Part shown: piece after piece, positions 1 to 7,680 of the stretch
Layout: each line of letters opens with the position of its first letter
Numbering within the stretch: position 1 is the first letter of the stretch
The notes under the pieces: model-generated
Seen by the model: only the letters and a program-made list of their open reading frames with translations
What the model was told of the DNA's origin: nothing
Database searches by the model: none
NCBI GenBank assembly: GCA_026712715.1
Contig: JAPOPW010000030.1
Span: 62,001-126,000 of the forward strand
Source: Immundisolibacterales bacterium
GTDB taxonomy: Bacteria > Pseudomonadota > Gammaproteobacteria > HK1
Direction: 5' to 3'
Length of the DNA stretch: 64,000 nt
Position numbers and translations under genes: made by a program

Positions 1-872
1 GGAACCGTGCGATCGTCGCGCTGCTGCGGATCCTCGCCGGGTGCCCGGCGCGGTGGAGGGCGGGGGTGGCGGGATCGATGGGTGCGGTGTGGCGGCGCAC
101 CGCCCGGCGTCGGCGGCGGATCGCCGGCGCGAACCTCGCGTACTGCTTTCCCGAGCTGGACGCCGCGCGGCGCGACGCGCTCGTCGCGGGTCACTTCCAA
201 TCCCTCGGCTACGCGCTCCTGGAGGTCGCGCTCGCCTGGTACGCCGACCCCGCGCGGCTGCGCGATCTGGTCCGGGTGGACGGACGCGAGCACCTCGAGG
301 CGGCGCTCGCCCGCGGGCGCGGAGCGCTCCTCCTCGCCGGTCATTTCACGACTCTCGAGATCGGCGCCGCCCGGCTGGGAATCGATGCTCCGGTGGACGG
401 TGTGTACCGCCCCCACGCCGATCCTTCGATGGAGCGGGCGTCGCGCGACGGGCGCCAGCGTTTCGGGGGCCGGCTCCTCGACCGGACGGACGTACGCGGG
501 ATGCTCCGCCGTCTCCGGGCCAACCGGGCCGTGTGGTACGCTCCGGACCAGGATCCGGGGCCCCGGAACGGCGTGTTCGCGCCGTTCTTCGGGCGGCCGG
601 CGGCGACCGTGACCGCCACCGCCCGCATCGCCCGGGCGAGCGGCGCCCCGGTGCTGCCGTTCCGGGTGGAACGCTCCGCCGGAGGGCGCGCGTACCGGGT
701 GGTCATCGAGCCCGCGCTCACCGGGTTCCCGAGCGGAGACGTGCAAGCCGACGCGGCGCAGGTGAATGCGGTCATCGAGCGGTGGGCGCGCGCGCGTCCG
801 GAGCAGTACCTCTGGGTGCATCGCCGGTTCAAGACGCGCCCGCCCGGTGAGCCGGACGTGTACGGAGGCTGA
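1..872 (+). CDS. LpxL/HtrB-family lipid A acyltransferase (5' end outside window)
   Basis: This enzyme family transfers a fatty acyl chain from acyl-ACP to a lipid A precursor at the inner membrane. The frame is open from base 3, and the upstream residues (AIVALLRILAG) look like the usual N-terminal membrane segment, so the true start is probably before the window. The GTG at 66 is only an internal candidate. Visible family features are the NLAYCFPEL block, the catalytic HFTTLE motif (H-x4-E) about 114 residues into the visible part, and a C-terminal YLWVHRRFKTRP block. The family is clear. Which acylation step it performs (LpxL, LpxM or LpxP type) cannot be told from this sequence. Confidence 0.85.
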   Translation, partial: NRAIVALLRILAGCPARWRAGVAGSMGAVWRRTARRRRRIAGANLAYCFPELDAARRDALVAGHFQSLGYALLEVALAWYADPARLRDLVRVDGREHLEAALARGRGALLLAGHFTTLEIGAARLGIDAPVDGVYRPHADPSMERASRDGRQRFGGRLLDRTDVRGMLRRLRANRAVWYAPDQDPGPRNGVFAPFFGRPAATVTATARIARASGAPVLPFRVERSAGGRAYRVVIEPALTGFPSGDVQADAAQVNAVIERWARARPEQYLWVHRRFKTRPPGEPDVYGG

Positions 873-875
873 ACG

Positions 876-2459
876 TTGAGACCGAAGCTGCGCGAGACCT
901 GGGAGGTGCGCAAGCCGCTCGTGCGGTCCGCCGGCGGTGTCGTCTCCTCCCAGCACTACCTGGCGTCCGAGGCGGGCGCGCGGGTGCTCGCCGAGGGCGG
1001 CAACGCGGTGGATGCGGCGGTCACCGCCGGGCTCGCGCTCGGCACCGTGGAGCCCTGGATGAGCGGGCTCGGCGGCTGCGGGCAGATGATCGTGCGCCTT
1101 GCCCGGGAGCCCCGCGCGTGGTCGGTCGACTTCGGGCTGGTCGCGTCGCGGAGCCTCGACCCCGCCGACTATCCCCTGGAGGAAGGCCGCGGGTCCGATC
1201 TTTTCCACTGGCCGGCCGTCGAGGGGGATCGGAACGTGATGGGGCCGCTCTCGATCGCGGTGCCCACCTACGCGGCCGGCGTGGCGGCGGCTCTCGAACG
1301 ATTCGGAACCCGTTCCTGGGCGGAGTGTCTCGCCCCCGCAATCGAGCTCGCGGAGCGCGGACTCGACGCCGACTGGTACGCCACGCTCAAGATCGCGTCC
1401 ACCGCCGCGCACCTCGCCCGTGACGAGGAGGCCCGCCGGGTCTTCCTCCCGGGCGGCTTCCCGCCCTGCTCGGAGTGGAGCGGACCGCCTCCCCGGCTCC
1501 GGCTCGGGAAGCTCGCGCAGACCCTGCGCCGGCTTGGCGAGGCCGGTCCCCGGGATTTCTACGAAGGGGCGATCGCCCGTTCGCTGGTCGCCGACGCGAG
1601 GAGGCTCGGGGCGCGTATCGAACCCGAGGATCTCGCCGGGGTGGAGGTCCGCATCCGCGAGTCGCTGGCCGTCGGCTACGCCGGCGCCACGGTCCGCGCG
1701 GCGCCCGGGCTCACCGGAGGACCGAGCCTGGAGCGCACGCTCGGCCTCCTCTCCGAGCGACGCGCCGCGGCGGCGCACGCCTGGCCCGGCTCCGAGTCCG
1801 ACCTTGCCGTCGCGTACGCGGATGCTCTTTCCACCGCCTACGCGGAGCGCCTCGCCGCGGCGGGCCACGATGCGGAGGCCGCGATGCCCGCCTGCACCAC
1901 GCACCTCAGCGTGGTCGACCGCGACGGCAACCTCGTCGCGCTCACCCAGACCCTGCTCTCGCTGTTCGGGTCCCGGGTGATGTTCCCCGGGACCGGGGTG
2001 CTCATGAACAACGGCGTGATGTGGTTCGATCCGCGCCCCGGCCGGCCCAACTCGATCGCGGCGGGTCGCCGGCCGATGTCCAACATGTGCCCGGTGGTGG
2101 TGGAGCGGTCCGGCGGAGAACGCTTCGCCCTCGGCGCGTCCGGAGGGCGGCGGATCATGCCCGCGGTGATGCAGCTCGTCTCGTTTCTCACGGACTTGGG
2201 CCTCGATCTGGAGGCGGCGTTCCATGCCCCGCGCATCGACGCGAGCGGCGCCGACTTCGTGACCGTCGACCCTCGGTTTGCGCCGGAGGTCGCCGCCGCC
2301 CTCGGCGAACGGCACGTGGTGGAGGTCTGGCCGAACGCCGTGTATCCGGCGATGTATGCTTGCCCGAACGCGGCCGGGGCGTTGCCGGACGGAGATCGGG
2401 TGGGAGCGGCCTACGTCATGTCGCCATGGGCGCTCGCGGCCCCGGTGGAGCCGAAGTGA
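876..2459 (+). CDS. gamma-glutamyltransferase (GGT family)
   Basis: The 527-residue protein belongs to the Ntn-hydrolase gamma-glutamyltranspeptidase family, which hydrolyses or transfers gamma-glutamyl groups of glutathione and related peptides after self-cleavage. The cleavage nucleophile should be Thr341 in ACTTHLSVVD. The N-terminal GGNAVDAAVTAGLALGTVEP and the MNNGVMWFDP and RRPMSNMCP blocks also fit. I chose the TTG at 876 because it follows a good GGAGG ribosome-binding site at 864-868, three bases after the preceding stop. No signal peptide is visible, unlike the periplasmic E. coli enzyme, so it may act in the cytoplasm. It lies near the D-glutamate genes dgcN-dgcA. Confidence 0.88.
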   Translation: MRPKLRETWEVRKPLVRSAGGVVSSQHYLASEAGARVLAEGGNAVDAAVTAGLALGTVEPWMSGLGGCGQMIVRLAREPRAWSVDFGLVASRSLDPADYPLEEGRGSDLFHWPAVEGDRNVMGPLSIAVPTYAAGVAAALERFGTRSWAECLAPAIELAERGLDADWYATLKIASTAAHLARDEEARRVFLPGGFPPCSEWSGPPPRLRLGKLAQTLRRLGEAGPRDFYEGAIARSLVADARRLGARIEPEDLAGVEVRIRESLAVGYAGATVRAAPGLTGGPSLERTLGLLSERRAAAAHAWPGSESDLAVAYADALSTAYAERLAAAGHDAEAAMPACTTHLSVVDRDGNLVALTQTLLSLFGSRVMFPGTGVLMNNGVMWFDPRPGRPNSIAAGRRPMSNMCPVVVERSGGERFALGASGGRRIMPAVMQLVSFLTDLGLDLEAAFHAPRIDASGADFVTVDPRFAPEVAAALGERHVVEVWPNAVYPAMYACPNAAGALPDGDRVGAAYVMSPWALAAPVEPK

Positions 2460-2607
2460 CAATTCGACGGACCGCGTGCCGGGCGGTTCACGACGAGCGG
2501 GCGAGGGCCGTACGGCTCCGGGCTCGCACGACCGCGGCGCGGAACGCGCCGGGGAGCTTCGGGCCGCGGCCCGGAGCGCCCGCAGGCCCGAACAGGAGAA
2601 GCGCGGA

Positions 2608-3201
2608 ATGAACGAGGTGCTCGAGGTCCCGGAGTCGCGGCTGGCGGAGGGCGACGGTGCGGTGGCCGACCTGATTCGCTCGCGGCGGACCATCCACGAT
2701 TTCCGCGAGGAGTCCGCCCCGGTGGAGCTCGCCCGCACGGCTCTCGATCTTGCCCGGTGGGCACCGAACCACCACCTCACCGAGCCCTGGCGCTTCTATC
2801 TGCTCGGTCCGGAGACGGCGGCCGCGATCGCGCACCTCAACGCCGAGATCGTCACCGCGAAGAACGGAACCGAGGCGGGGGCGGCGAAGCTCGACCGGTG
2901 GAGCCGGATCCCGGGCTGGGTCGTGGTCACCTGCGAGAACACCGACGATCCGCTGCGCGCGCGCGAGGACTACGCGGCGTGCGCTTGCGCGATCCACAAC
3001 TTCTCGCTCTTCCTGTGGAGCCGGGGGGTCGGCGTCAAGTGGACGACGGGAGCGGTGACCCGCGACCCGCGCTTCTACGATCTCGTGTGGATCGACCCGG
3101 ATGCGGAGACGGTCGTGGGGCTCGTCTGGTACGGCTACCCGGCGGAGGTCCCGACCCCCGCCCGCCGCCCCCTCGAGGAGGTCTCCGTCATCCTCCCCTG
3201 A
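2608..3201 (+). CDS. nitroreductase family FMN oxidoreductase
   Basis: A 197-residue protein of the nitroreductase fold (FMN-dependent, usually a homodimer using NAD(P)H). The N-terminal RSRRTIHDF block and the APNHHLTEPWRF block are the flavin-binding signatures of the YdjA-like branch, and the C-terminal VVGLVWYGYP segment is also typical. The ATG at 2608 is preceded by AGGAGAA at 2593-2599. The 148 bases before it hold no gene. The substrate is not predictable. It could instead be one of the flavin-processing members of this fold. Confidence 0.85.
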   Translation: MNEVLEVPESRLAEGDGAVADLIRSRRTIHDFREESAPVELARTALDLARWAPNHHLTEPWRFYLLGPETAAAIAHLNAEIVTAKNGTEAGAAKLDRWSRIPGWVVVTCENTDDPLRAREDYAACACAIHNFSLFLWSRGVGVKWTTGAVTRDPRFYDLVWIDPDAETVVGLVWYGYPAEVPTPARRPLEEVSVILP

Positions 3202-3261
3202 CCCCTGCCTCGGCCGCGTGCCGGGGCCCCGACGTCACCCGGGCGGAGTGCGTCCTGGAGG

Positions 3262-4245
3262 TCAGCCCCAGAGGTCGGAGGAGGGCGGCTCCACGCGGCC
3301 GTCGGGGTGGTACTCGAGGCCGGGCTCGCGGTCCCCGGCGAGGAGGAGGGGGCCGTCGAGGTCCACGAAACGCGCGCCCTGGGCCACGAGGAGCGCAGGG
3401 GCCATCGCGAGCGACGTGCCGAGCATGCATCCCACCATGATCCCGAACCCCGCGGCCACCGCGGCGTCGCGCAGCGCGAGGGCCTCGGTGAGGCCGCCCG
3501 TCTTGTCGAGCTTGATGTTCACGATGTCGTAGCGACCGCCGAGCGCGGGCAGCTCGGCTCGCGTGTGGCACGACTCGTCGGCGGCGATCGGGACCGTTCG
3601 CTCGACCTCCGCGAGCGCCCCGTCGTCGCCCGCCGGAAGCGGCTGCTCCACGAGGTCGACCCCGAGCCGGGCGAGCTCGGGGAGGGCGCCGGCCAGGGTC
3701 TCCGGCGACCACGCCTCGTTCGCGTCCACGATGATGCGGGCCGCCGGGGCTCCGGACCGCACCGCGGCGACCCGCTCGGTGACCCGGTCGTCGTCGAGCT
3801 TCACCTTGAGGAGGGGGCGCGAGGCATGACGCGCGGCGGCCTCGCGCATCGCCTCGGGCTCGTCGATGCTCAGGGTGTACGCGGTGACCACCGCTTCCGG
3901 AGGAGGTCCCCTGCGGGCCGCCCATGCCCGCTGGCCGCTGCGCTTCGCCTCGAGGTCCCACAGGGCGCAGTCGAGGGCGTTTCGGGCCGCCCCCGGGGGC
4001 ATCGCGCCCGCGAGCCCGTCGCGGGCCAGGCCGCGTTCGATGTCGTCGCGCAGACCCTCGATGGATTCGACCACGCTCTCGACCGTCTCGCCGTAGCGGG
4101 CATAGGGAACGCACTCGCCGCGGCCGGCGACCGCGCCGTCGCGAATCTCCACGAGAACGGTATGGGCGACGGTGCGCGCCCCCCGTGAAATTCGGAACAC
4201 CCCGGCGAGCGGCCAGGACTCTCGACGGACCGCCAGGGTGGGCAT
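3262..4245 (-). CDS. dgcA: DgcA-like N-acetyl-D-glutamate racemase / dipeptide epimerase, enolase superfamily
   Basis: A 327-residue muconate-lactonizing-type member of the enolase superfamily. Visible catalytic features are the LLKVKLDDD segment (the Lys-x-Lys base), the metal ligands in IIVDANEAW and DLVEQPLP, AADESC, and the second lysine in NIKLDKTGGL. Taken alone the sequence would be called an L-Ala-D/L-Glu epimerase. Directly upstream on the same strand is a DUF1611 gene four bases away, and that pair is the DgcN-DgcA system described for D-glutamate use: DgcN acetylates D-glutamate and DgcA converts the product to the L form. The start is the ATG at 4245. Longer frames upstream overlap dgcN. 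Confidence 0.8.
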   Translation of the reverse strand: MPTLAVRRESWPLAGVFRISRGARTVAHTVLVEIRDGAVAGRGECVPYARYGETVESVVESIEGLRDDIERGLARDGLAGAMPPGAARNALDCALWDLEAKRSGQRAWAARRGPPPEAVVTAYTLSIDEPEAMREAAARHASRPLLKVKLDDDRVTERVAAVRSGAPAARIIVDANEAWSPETLAGALPELARLGVDLVEQPLPAGDDGALAEVERTVPIAADESCHTRAELPALGGRYDIVNIKLDKTGGLTEALALRDAAVAAGFGIMVGCMLGTSLAMAPALLVAQGARFVDLDGPLLLAGDREPGLEYHPDGRVEPPSSDLWG

Positions 4246-4249
4246 GGGG

Positions 4250-5248
4250 TCAGAGGATCGCGTCGACGATGCGGTCCGCGCCGTCCCGGGCGGGGTCGAT
4301 GCACGGAAGCCCCAGCTCCTTCTCGCACGATTCGAGCAGCGTACGCGCCGCCTTCTCCTCGAGGTCCTTCGTGTTGATGGAGACACCGGCGAAGCGAACG
4401 TCGCCGCTCACCACCCGGGCGGCCGCGAGATTGGCTTCGATGCAGCTCGCGAGATCCGGAAGCGCGCGACCGGGAAGTCCGCGCATGTGGGTGCGGGTCG
4501 GCTCGTGGCACAGCACCAGGGTGTCGGGCTGGGCGCCGTGCAGGAGCCCGAGGCTCACCCCCGCGTAGGAGGGATGGAAGAGCGAGCCCTGGCCCTCGAT
4601 GAGGTCCCAGTGATCGTGGTCCGCGGCCGGGCATAGCTGCTCGATCGCCCCCGACATGAAGTCCGAGACGATCGCGTCCACCGCGACCCCGGATCCCTCG
4701 ATGAAGATGCCGGTCTGGCCGGTCGCCCGGAAGTCGGAGTCGACGCCGCGCGCCGCGAACGCGCGGTGCAGGCAAAGGGTCGTGTACATCTTGCCCACCG
4801 AGCAGTCGGTGCCCACGGTAAGCAACCGCCGGCCGTTTCTCGGTGCCCCGCTGCCGATGGGAAAATCGCCTTCCGGGTGCCTCACGTCGTGCAGGCGCCG
4901 GCCGCAACGGCGGGCGGTTTCCGCGACGGCCGGAATGTCGCCGAGGCGGGCATGGAGCCCGCTCGCGATGTCCATGCCCGCCTCGAGCGCGGCGACCATG
5001 GTGTCGATCCAGGCCTGCGAGAACACTCCTCCCCGGTTGACCACGCCCACGAGCAGGGTGCGGGCGCCCCGCTCGCGACCCTCCGCGATCGTGAGCTCGG
5101 GCAGGTCGACGGACGGGACGCAGCCGGGGAGCCGTAGCTGCCCGACGCATGCGTCCGGGCGCCACTGGTAGACGCCGATGGCGGTCTTCGCGGAGAGGTC
5201 GTCCCAAGCGTCTCCGAGGAACAGGAGATAGGGGAGATTGATGCTCAT
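4250..5248 (-). CDS. dgcN: DgcN-like protein (DUF1611; proposed D-glutamate N-acetyltransferase)
   Basis: A protein of about 332 residues with a Rossmann-like N-terminal half (DUF1611_N) and a P-loop C-terminal half. The P-loop reads GTDCSVGKMYT, followed by the DFRATGQTGIFIEGSG and DLIEGQGSLFHPSYAG blocks diagnostic of the family. It is the first gene of a two-gene operon with the enolase-superfamily gene, which supports the DgcN role in D-glutamate catabolism; that role comes from family knowledge. The start is either ATG 5248 or GTG 5257. I prefer 5248. No Shine-Dalgarno sequence precedes either, and a TATATT box lies at 5258-5263. Confidence 0.8.
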   Translation of the reverse strand: MSINLPYLLFLGDAWDDLSAKTAIGVYQWRPDACVGQLRLPGCVPSVDLPELTIAEGRERGARTLLVGVVNRGGVFSQAWIDTMVAALEAGMDIASGLHARLGDIPAVAETARRCGRRLHDVRHPEGDFPIGSGAPRNGRRLLTVGTDCSVGKMYTTLCLHRAFAARGVDSDFRATGQTGIFIEGSGVAVDAIVSDFMSGAIEQLCPAADHDHWDLIEGQGSLFHPSYAGVSLGLLHGAQPDTLVLCHEPTRTHMRGLPGRALPDLASCIEANLAAARVVSGDVRFAGVSINTKDLEEKAARTLLESCEKELGLPCIDPARDGADRIVDAIL

Positions 5249-5257
5249 GGGATGCAC

Positions 5258-5263
5258 AATATA
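5258..5263 (-). promoter_or_regulatory. candidate -10 box of the dgcN-dgcA operon
   Basis: On the minus strand TATATT stands ten bases before the ATG at 5248. A transcript starting about seven bases downstream of this box would have almost no 5' untranslated region. No good -35 hexamer is visible. The region also serves as the upstream side of the divergent thiD gene. Confidence 0.35.
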
Positions 5264-5310
5264 GCCTGTCGCCGCGGCGGGTGCGCACCAGGGTGGCGGG
5301 GGAAGCTTCG

Positions 5311-6156
5311 ATGGCGGCGGATTGCGCGGCAGGCTCGACGGCGGTGCCGAACGTGCTGTCCGTCGCCGGTTCCGACAGCGGCGCGGGTGCGGGCATGCAG
5401 GCCGACCTCAAGACGTTCGCCGCCCTCGGCGTGTACGGCTGCACGGCGGTCACCGCGATCACCGCCCAGAACACCGTTTCCGTGCAACGCATCGTCCCGG
5501 TCGCCGCCGCCATGGTCGAGGCGCAGATGGAGGCGGTGCTCGGAGACGTCCGGATCGCGGCGATCAAGCTGGGGCTGCTGCCGACTGCGAGCGTCGTGCG
5601 CGCGGTGGCGAGGGTGCTCGCCCGCCACCCGGCTCCGGACGTGGTGTACGACCCGGTGATGGCCGCGAGCACCGGCCGCTCGCTTCACTCGGATTCCGCG
5701 CTGGCCGCGGTACGAAACGTCCTGCTGGCGCGGGTGACCGTGGTCACTCCGAACGTCGCCGAGCTCGTGCGACTTACCGGAATGCTTCCCGTCCGCACGG
5801 ACGACGACCTCGACCGGGCCGCGCGGCGGCTCCTCGACGCGGGTCCCGAGTGGGTTCTGGTCACCGGGGGGGATCGCCCCGGCCGTTTCAGTCGCGATCG
5901 CTTGCACGGGCCGCGCGGGTCCGGGACCGCGCGGTGGTATCGTGCGCGCCGTATCGCGACCCGCCACGGCCACGGCACGGGCTGCACGCTCTCGTCCGCG
6001 ATCGCGGCCCGGCTCGCGCGCGGCGACGCGGTTCCGACCGCGGTGGAAGCGGCCAAGTCCTACCTCGGAGGCGCTCTCGCCGCGGCGGACGAGCTGGACG
6101 CGGGAACCGGCGCCGGCCCTCTCAACCACTTCCATGCGATGTGGAGGCAGACATGA
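5311..6156 (+). CDS. thiD: hydroxymethylpyrimidine/phosphomethylpyrimidine kinase ThiD
   Basis: A 281-residue ribokinase-fold enzyme that phosphorylates HMP and HMP-phosphate for thiamine synthesis. The N-terminal block (SVAGSDSGAGAG, then QADLKTFAALGVYG) is characteristic of ThiD, as are VVYDPVMAAS, TPNVAEL and the C-terminal anion-hole segment HGTGCTLSSAIAARLARG. The ATG at 5311 follows GGGGGAAG. A GTG at 5281 would add ten residues. The gene runs divergently from dgcN, and its stop overlaps the start of the next gene (ATGA), so the two are probably translationally coupled. No other thiamine gene is in the window. Confidence 0.92.
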   Translation: MAADCAAGSTAVPNVLSVAGSDSGAGAGMQADLKTFAALGVYGCTAVTAITAQNTVSVQRIVPVAAAMVEAQMEAVLGDVRIAAIKLGLLPTASVVRAVARVLARHPAPDVVYDPVMAASTGRSLHSDSALAAVRNVLLARVTVVTPNVAELVRLTGMLPVRTDDDLDRAARRLLDAGPEWVLVTGGDRPGRFSRDRLHGPRGSGTARWYRARRIATRHGHGTGCTLSSAIAARLARGDAVPTAVEAAKSYLGGALAAADELDAGTGAGPLNHFHAMWRQT

Positions 6157-6965
6157 ACCCGGCATCTCCCTGGCCGGACGACGGACCGGACCGCGCTCCG
6201 CTGGTCGCCTTCGCCGGGACCCTGGCCGATGCGGCCCGGGCCGTAGCCCGCCGCCATTTCCGGGCGTCGGTCGAGGTCGAGTACAAGGCCGACGGATCAC
6301 CGGTCACCCGCGCCGATCGGGAGGTGGAGGAGACCCTGAGCGGCCTGATTCACGAGCGCTTCGCCGAGCATGCGGTCACCGGCGAGGAGCTCGGCCGCAC
6401 CGGCCCGTCCGACGCCCGCTGGCGCTGGGTGCTGGACCCCATCGACGGGACCAAGAACTTCGTGACCGGCCGTCCCCTGTTCGGATCGCTGATCGCGTTT
6501 CTCGACGGCGACCGACCCATTCTCGGCGTGATCGAGTCCCCCGCCCTCGGGGAGCGGTACGTCGGCGCGGCGGGCGACGTGACCCGCTTCGACGGGCGCC
6601 CCTGCCGCACGAGCGGGTGTACGCGGCTCGGTGACGCGCGGATGAGCGCCACCACTCCGGACCTCTTCGATTCCGACGAGCTGGTCGCGTTCGACGACGT
6701 GAGCTTCGCCGCCCGGATCCGGACCTTCGGGGGCGACTGCTACCAGTATGCGCAGCTCGCCGCCGGCCACCTCGACCTGGTGGTGGAGGCGGAGCTGGCT
6801 CCCTACGATCTGCTCGCTCTCGCACCCGTGGTCACGGGCGCGGGCGGCGTAATCACCGACTGGCAGGGGGAGGCGCTGACCGCCGCCTCCGGTGGCCGGA
6901 TTCTGGCCGCGGCGACCCCGGAGCTCCACGCGGAGGTGCTCGTCAGGCTGCAGGACGTCGTTTGA
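6153..6965 (+). CDS. inositol-monophosphatase-family phosphatase, HisN-like
   Basis: A 270-residue member of the Mg-dependent, Li-sensitive phosphatase family. The metal site is visible as GEELG, DPIDGTKNF and, near the C terminus, a GDCYQYAQLAAGHLDL segment followed by LAPYDLLALAPVV. The GDCY form of the last motif matches histidinol-phosphatases of the HisN type, which would place it at the penultimate step of histidine synthesis. A general inositol-phosphatase role cannot be excluded. It starts inside the thiD stop codon and its own stop overlaps the next start. A second, SuhB-like member of the family lies at 37798-38556. Confidence 0.78.
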   Translation: MNPASPWPDDGPDRAPLVAFAGTLADAARAVARRHFRASVEVEYKADGSPVTRADREVEETLSGLIHERFAEHAVTGEELGRTGPSDARWRWVLDPIDGTKNFVTGRPLFGSLIAFLDGDRPILGVIESPALGERYVGAAGDVTRFDGRPCRTSGCTRLGDARMSATTPDLFDSDELVAFDDVSFAARIRTFGGDCYQYAQLAAGHLDLVVEAELAPYDLLALAPVVTGAGGVITDWQGEALTAASGGRILAAATPELHAEVLVRLQDVV

Positions 6966-7423
6966 AGCGTCTGCTCGTCGTCTACCACACGCAGACGGGG
7001 CACACGGAGGCGATGGCCCGCGCGGTCGTGCGCGGCGCGCGGCATCCCGAGGTCGCCGGAGTCGAAGTTCGTCTCCGCCGTGCCATCGAGGCCGGCCTCG
7101 GCGACCTCCTCGAGGCGGACGCGGTGGCGATCGGCACGCCCGAGAACTTCGGCCAGCTCTCCGGCGGCATGAAGGATTTTTTCGACCGCACCTACTATCC
7201 CGCCCAGGGGAAGCTCGAAGGGCTCGCGTACGCGGCGTTCATCAGCGCGGGAAACGACGGACGGGGGGCGCTCGAGGGGCTTCGTCGAATCGTTCGCGGA
7301 TACCCGCTGCGAGAGGTGCGCGAGCCGATCATTGCCCGCGGGGGGATCGATGCCGGGGTCCTGGAACGATGCGAGGAGTTGGGCCTCGCGCTTGCCGCCG
7401 GCCTCGAAGCGGGCATCTACTAG
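6962..7423 (+). CDS. flavodoxin-like FMN-binding protein
   Basis: A 153-residue flavodoxin-fold protein. The phosphate-binding loop is HTQTGHTEAMA at residues 9-19. The second flavin loop is GTPENFGQLSGGMKDFFDR, a pattern of the NAD(P)H-dependent oxidoreductase branch. The start is a TTG at 6962 overlapping the stop of the previous gene, and no other start fits the conserved N-terminal strand LLVVYHT. It is the last gene of the thiD-hisN-like-flavodoxin operon. It presumably carries electrons; the partner is not visible here. Confidence 0.78.
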   Translation: MKRLLVVYHTQTGHTEAMARAVVRGARHPEVAGVEVRLRRAIEAGLGDLLEADAVAIGTPENFGQLSGGMKDFFDRTYYPAQGKLEGLAYAAFISAGNDGRGALEGLRRIVRGYPLREVREPIIARGGIDAGVLERCEELGLALAAGLEAGIY

Positions 7424-7453
7424 CCCGGAAATCTACCCAACTTTCGTCGCATA

Positions 7454-7480
7454 CTCGAATAACTCTGCGAGTTATTCGAG
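7454..7480 (+). repeat. tandem hairpin 1 (12-bp perfect stem, 3-nt loop)
   Basis: The arm CTCGAATAACTC (7454-7465) pairs without a mismatch with GAGTTATTCGAG (7469-7480) around the loop TGC. It is noticeably more AT-rich than its surroundings. It has the same skeleton as hairpin 2, ten bases downstream. The four stem pairs that differ between the two are all compensated. No run of T follows, so a plain intrinsic terminator is not a good explanation. Confidence 0.9.
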
Positions 7481-7490
7481 ATGGCTGTTT

Positions 7491-7519
7491 ACCCGAAAAG
7501 TTCTCCGAACTTTTCGGGT
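7491..7519 (+). repeat. tandem hairpin 2 (13-bp perfect stem, 3-nt loop)
   Basis: The arm ACCCGAAAAGTTC (7491-7503) pairs perfectly with GAACTTTTCGGGT (7507-7519) around the loop TCC. Aligned with hairpin 1 over 27 bases, the stem differs at pairs 2/26, 7/21, 9/19 and 10/18, and in each case both partners have changed so that pairing is kept. Confidence 0.9.
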
Positions 7520-7523
7520 TTGG

Positions 7524-7680
7524 GCGTCGAGACGGCGCTGTGACAGGCCGCACGGACCGAGAGACGCTGAAGGCGTAGTCGACACTAGCGCTACGCGCTG
7601 TCGAAGCGGCTTGAGGGAGTACGGCCAGTCACAGCGCATGGATCGGCGTCCGCAGCAGGAAGTTGGTGAGATTTGCGGGC
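7524..7680 (+). repeat. dispersed repeat family 1, copy 1
   Basis: About 150 bases resembling 26941-27090 (inverted) and, in its last 80 bases, 63155-63250 (inverted). It has imperfect inverted arms at 7535-7549 and 7623-7637 (14 of 15 pairs). These enclose a conserved GAGGGAGTACGGC core and are followed by a conserved tail: GATCGGCGTCCGCAGCAGG, then GGTGAGATTTGCGGG. This copy is intergenic. Confidence 0.78.

Noticed and set aside
2460-2607. Small gene between GGT and nitroreductase
   Set aside because: Open frames exist but none has a ribosome-binding site or recognisable sequence; the reading frame upstream of the nitroreductase ATG is unconserved.
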